16,753 nt of DNA from Planctomycetaceae bacterium (GTDB lineage: Bacteria > Planctomycetota > MHYJ01 > SBBU01). Under the pieces are notes generated by a model. The model worked only from the letters and a program-made list of their open reading frames with translations, searched no databases and was not told where the DNA came from. The position numbers and the translations under genes were made by a program. Where the stretch lies: the NCBI GenBank assembly GCA_005239585.1, contig SBBU01000363.1:1-16753 (forward strand), read 5' to 3'. Of this stretch, positions 13,714 through 16,753 are shown piece by piece (within the stretch, counting starts at the first letter, position 1; each line of letters begins with the position of its first letter).

Positions 13714-16700
13714 TATTCCAGATGGAGCGTCATAATCTTGCGAGGCCTCAAGGGTATTTCAAGCTTATTCACTTTGATCTCTACAGGTCTTCCAAGCTCA
13801 TCGCCAAGAAAATTCACAGGGATTGCTCTCTTGAAAATGGAAAGCATTTCTCCTTGTATCTCCAGTGGGCGGTCTACTCCAAGCGTCTCAAGAAACCTAA
13901 TCAGTATCTTTCCCTGTTCCTTGCTCATCGAGGTCAATATAACCTGATCCGAGGTCTGTAGAAAGGATTTTGCCACGGGAAGACTACCCCTATGAATCCC
14001 TGTGGTCAGCAAAAGAATTGGTGAATTGAATGCCCAGCCTGCCTGAGGAACTTGGGCAGCCTGCCATGATCCATTGTGCACATACAATGCATACTCGAAG
14101 CGATGTTTGCGACGGTCCAAACCAGTCTCAGAAGGGACATCCCCCAAGGCCCCTTTAGAAAGACTACGAAAGAGAGTTAAACTCAGTTGGCCTCCAGAGA
14201 GATTGCAGGCAGGCAGACCTCGATTCAGCAATGCTACTCCATTGGAAGAGGTCCCCCATTCTGACCATGTCTGCACCGGAAATGTGCCGTCTGGTCGGGC
14301 CTTGAACCCAAATGGAACCTCTTCACTGCGCTCACCTTTTGATGAAAGAGGAAATGATACAATTACAGTCCTGTCTGACCCTTTCCAGTCAATGTCTGTA
14401 ACAAAATCGATTCTTCTCCCTTTTTTAACGAGTCTGATCTCTCGTCTGAAATGTGAGCCTTCTATGGTGCTTGTCGCAATTCCCCTTGTTAGAACAGGGC
14501 CACTTCGAATCTCTACCGAAGCTTGAGTCTTTTCAGTGGTTCCAACTTGGCGCGTGATCCCATAGACGTAAGGATTACCTATATCTTCAAACGTTTGCAC
14601 AAGATTCGCGCTTTTTGCGTTTACGATCGGCAGGGGAGTAGATCTCCAATCCTCCACAAAGAGGTAAAGCTCCTCCTCTGTTCCATCCCCGTAAATTACT
14701 GTGATGGGTCCGTCATAGTTGTCCCACGAAGAGAGTGCGAGCAAGTGGAGTCGTTGGCGATTGTCCGCAAGAGGAATTGTCTGTCCCTGACACGAAATCA
14801 TATTCATCGATCCATCTTGCCAAGGCCCGAGGTTAAATGTTACACCATCTTGCGGACATTCCAGTCTTGCATTTTGAGGGAGCATCTCAGCAGGAAAACC
14901 TACCGGCCGCTCGATTTTTCTCCCGTCCTCAAATCGATTCATCTGCTGATCATACATCAGACAATCTTCCGGGTTTTTCTCTGTAGAAATCCCGTCTGCA
15001 TTGAAAAATTTAGAAATATCCTGCGGTTCAGCGTCAAGAGTTAAAGAGAGAATTTTGAGATCAAAGTGATTTGGGAGTCGAATCGCCTTGAGAGACTTGT
15101 CTCGATTTAAATCCACACACGAGTGCGCAAGATGAACAGTCCAATAGTGCTTTTTACCATGACGATACCTGAATGGGCTCACCACAGCAGAATGGCACGG
15201 CACCACCCGCTTGGCGTCAGGATCAAGGATCTCTCTCTTGGCAACGCAATCAAAGAGGCGATTCATATTTCCGTCATCATCAAGCTCCACTAGAAGCAAG
15301 TCCGATTCTAACACCTTACCTGTTGAGATCCGCTCTTCGGGGTTGATCGTTGGTTCTGTCTCAGCTCTGGCGCAGTACGTCCTATATCCAAGCGATGGGA
15401 GCTCTGCCCAGAATGCCACCTGATCATGCTCTTTTAATCTCTGATAAGCGATTTCACTCCCTTTTTCATCTTCAAGTCGAAATGTGTTGCTTAATCCAAT
15501 CTCCCCGGGCGAGAATATGACAAGCTCTTCTCTTGGAAAATTTAATGGATTAAAGGCTATTATAGGGACTGTTTTTTCCGTCTGTGGTAATGAGAGCGTA
15601 TTTATCTTGGATGCGAGGTAGGACAGGTTCGTTTCGACACGCTCGTCAACAAACGCACTTACCTGTTCATAACGTTTGATCTGTGGCAGATAAATAATGT
15701 CCGTCCCGCACCCTGTGATGGCATCGTGGAACTGATTGAGACAGAGTTTCTCCCATATTGAAGAATATCGCTTTTCATCATAATCATTGCCAATGAGAGC
15801 AGTTAATGTCTCTAACCGTTCTGCGGCAAGGAGTGAAAACTCACACTTGCGGTAGCTTTGCTTGAGACCGATGCGAAAGCTCCAAGTGCCGGTCGCGCAA
15901 AAACCGTGTCGCGTGACCTCATCGGCAAACTCCCGCAACTTGTCTCGTTCCTTTTCTACCTCGTTAAAGAACTTGCCCGGAGTGGAGATTTCAATCTGAT
16001 TCTCCGGATGTGTTTCATTCCATGCTGATACTGTTTTACACTGAAAAGGATGGGGCTGCATAAAGTCCCTTCCTGCAGGGGCAAGGATTGCCTTGCCGGC
16101 TGCTACCTTACCGAGAGTCTTGAAAAGCCACTCTATCAGCTCGAATTCACCCTCCAATTTGTCTGTCTTTCCAACCCACGCCCCGCATGTATACTGCTGA
16201 CTCATATAGTGTGTTAGAATCTTTGAACCATCGGGTCCAACCCAATAAAACTCAGTTGCTGGTACTGGCTTGGCTGCCGGACCTCGCATCAGAATTGCCC
16301 TGTCAATGTCGCTCAAGAGGAGAATTTGCGGCATGGTATCTGGCTGACCAAAGCAATCGATGTTCCAGCCAATGTGGGCTCGCCGGCCAAAAACCTTTTC
16401 CTGCCAGCGCTGTCCCAAGACTGCGCACCTTGCCAGTCCTTCGCCGCCCGGAATATTCACATCAGGTTCATGGTACCATCCGTTCACAAGCTCCAAGAGT
16501 CCTTCATCCAAAAAAGTCTTGATAAATGGGAGGTCTTCAGGGTATCGCTCAAGATATGGTCTCATGAGCGGGACTTGGTCCATCACAAATCTTAAACGCG
16601 GTTCTTTTTTCAGGGCTTCGATCCATGTGTGAAAAAAACGTGCGCTTCGTTCAAACTCATCCTGCTCATTCAAATACCATGAGAGCCCCCCATGCCAGTG

Positions 16701-16721
16701 CGGGATCAGGAACAACTTCAT
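13713..16721 (-). CDS. GH38 alpha-mannosidase-like protein with altered metal motif
   Basis: A 1002-residue protein without a signal peptide, so probably cytoplasmic. The N-terminal GH38 catalytic region is recognisable: GWYHEPDVNIPGGEGLAR (81-98), GWNIDCFGQPDTMPQIL (118-134, nucleophile Asp122) and LCLNQFHDAITGCGTD (326-341, zinc ligand His332). The long C-terminal beta part matches the family's length. GH38 enzymes release alpha-linked mannose using zinc. The N-terminal HxHxD motif here reads HWHGG (8-12): the Asp that normally binds zinc is Gly12. The enzyme may have changed metal geometry, changed substrate or lost activity. First gene of an operon with two SDRs. The ATG has no clear RBS, but it places the motif at the usual distance from the N terminus. 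Confidence 0.85.
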   Translation of the reverse strand: MKLFLIPHWHGGLSWYLNEQDEFERSARFFHTWIEALKKEPRLRFVMDQVPLMRPYLERYPEDLPFIKTFLDEGLLELVNGWYHEPDVNIPGGEGLARCAVLGQRWQEKVFGRRAHIGWNIDCFGQPDTMPQILLLSDIDRAILMRGPAAKPVPATEFYWVGPDGSKILTHYMSQQYTCGAWVGKTDKLEGEFELIEWLFKTLGKVAAGKAILAPAGRDFMQPHPFQCKTVSAWNETHPENQIEISTPGKFFNEVEKERDKLREFADEVTRHGFCATGTWSFRIGLKQSYRKCEFSLLAAERLETLTALIGNDYDEKRYSSIWEKLCLNQFHDAITGCGTDIIYLPQIKRYEQVSAFVDERVETNLSYLASKINTLSLPQTEKTVPIIAFNPLNFPREELVIFSPGEIGLSNTFRLEDEKGSEIAYQRLKEHDQVAFWAELPSLGYRTYCARAETEPTINPEERISTGKVLESDLLLVELDDDGNMNRLFDCVAKREILDPDAKRVVPCHSAVVSPFRYRHGKKHYWTVHLAHSCVDLNRDKSLKAIRLPNHFDLKILSLTLDAEPQDISKFFNADGISTEKNPEDCLMYDQQMNRFEDGRKIERPVGFPAEMLPQNARLECPQDGVTFNLGPWQDGSMNMISCQGQTIPLADNRQRLHLLALSSWDNYDGPITVIYGDGTEEELYLFVEDWRSTPLPIVNAKSANLVQTFEDIGNPYVYGITRQVGTTEKTQASVEIRSGPVLTRGIATSTIEGSHFRREIRLVKKGRRIDFVTDIDWKGSDRTVIVSFPLSSKGERSEEVPFGFKARPDGTFPVQTWSEWGTSSNGVALLNRGLPACNLSGGQLSLTLFRSLSKGALGDVPSETGLDRRKHRFEYALYVHNGSWQAAQVPQAGWAFNSPILLLTTGIHRGSLPVAKSFLQTSDQVILTSMSKEQGKILIRFLETLGVDRPLEIQGEMLSIFKRAIPVNFLGDELGRPVEIKVNKLEIPLRPRKIMTLHLE

Positions 16722-16753
16722 GGCAAAATTTATTTCTTATGACAGGCTAGAGG
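16722..16753. other. Window edge upstream of GH38 gene
   Basis: Only 32 bases remain; no promoter, RBS or coding signal can be judged. Confidence 0.4.

Noticed and set aside
1..16753. CRISPR array, tRNA, rRNA, transposase, integrase or phage genes
   Set aside because: Looked for regular spaced repeats, cloverleaf-like or conserved RNA sequence and typical mobile-element proteins; none was seen.

Overview
The window is bacterial: dense intron-free genes, short or overlapping gene junctions, Shine-Dalgarno sites before several starts, a lipoprotein signal and a toxin-antitoxin-like pair. The taxon cannot be fixed from the sequence. A DUF2961 lipoprotein, a secreted prenyltransferase-fold protein, GH13 and GH38 enzymes, a sodium:solute symporter and scattered palindromic repeats suggest an uncultured polysaccharide-degrading lineage, perhaps Planctomycetota-like. 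That is a low-confidence guess from gene content only.

Left part (1-5,673). The 3' end of a GH13 glycosidase gene on + meets, 3 bp away, a four-gene operon on -. In transcription order the operon encodes a glucarate-dehydratase-like enolase-superfamily enzyme, a DUF4432 mutarotase-like protein, an SMP-30-type lactonase and a sodium:solute symporter. The genes are separated by 3 bp or overlap as ATGA. Ahead of the operon lie a candidate promoter and a roughly 100-bp nested palindromic element that would fold in the mRNA leader.

Middle (5,674-11,160). A TPR gene appears broken by one in-frame TAA near its 5' end. It lies between two copies of a 20-bp repeat, one at the operon promoter and one downstream of the gene. 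Next to it are two 18-bp hairpins whose differences are compensatory. A 925-residue DUF2961 (GH172-related) lipoprotein on - is divergent from a secreted prenyltransferase/terpenoid-cyclase-fold protein on +.

Right part (11,161-16,753). A 45-bp relic of a second DUF2961 gene, with only synonymous differences over 15 codons, lies between the prenyltransferase-like gene and a RHH-DUF433 / DUF5615 pair. Five bp past that pair is the end of a second - operon: a GH38 alpha-mannosidase-like gene followed by two SDR dehydrogenases, one overlapping by one base and one 6 bp away.

The two - operons fit together as an inferred carbohydrate route. A glycosidase releases a sugar, DUF4432 equilibrates or binds the aldose, an SDR oxidises C1, the SMP-30 protein opens the lactone and the enolase-family enzyme dehydrates the acid. 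A second SDR would fit the ketodeoxy-acid step of fucose- or rhamnose-type oxidative pathways. No aldolase, kinase or diketo-acid hydrolase is visible. I did not find a clearly new defence or mobile system. The most unusual signals are the DUF2961 relic, the interrupted TPR gene, the altered metal site of the GH38 protein and the structured repeats.
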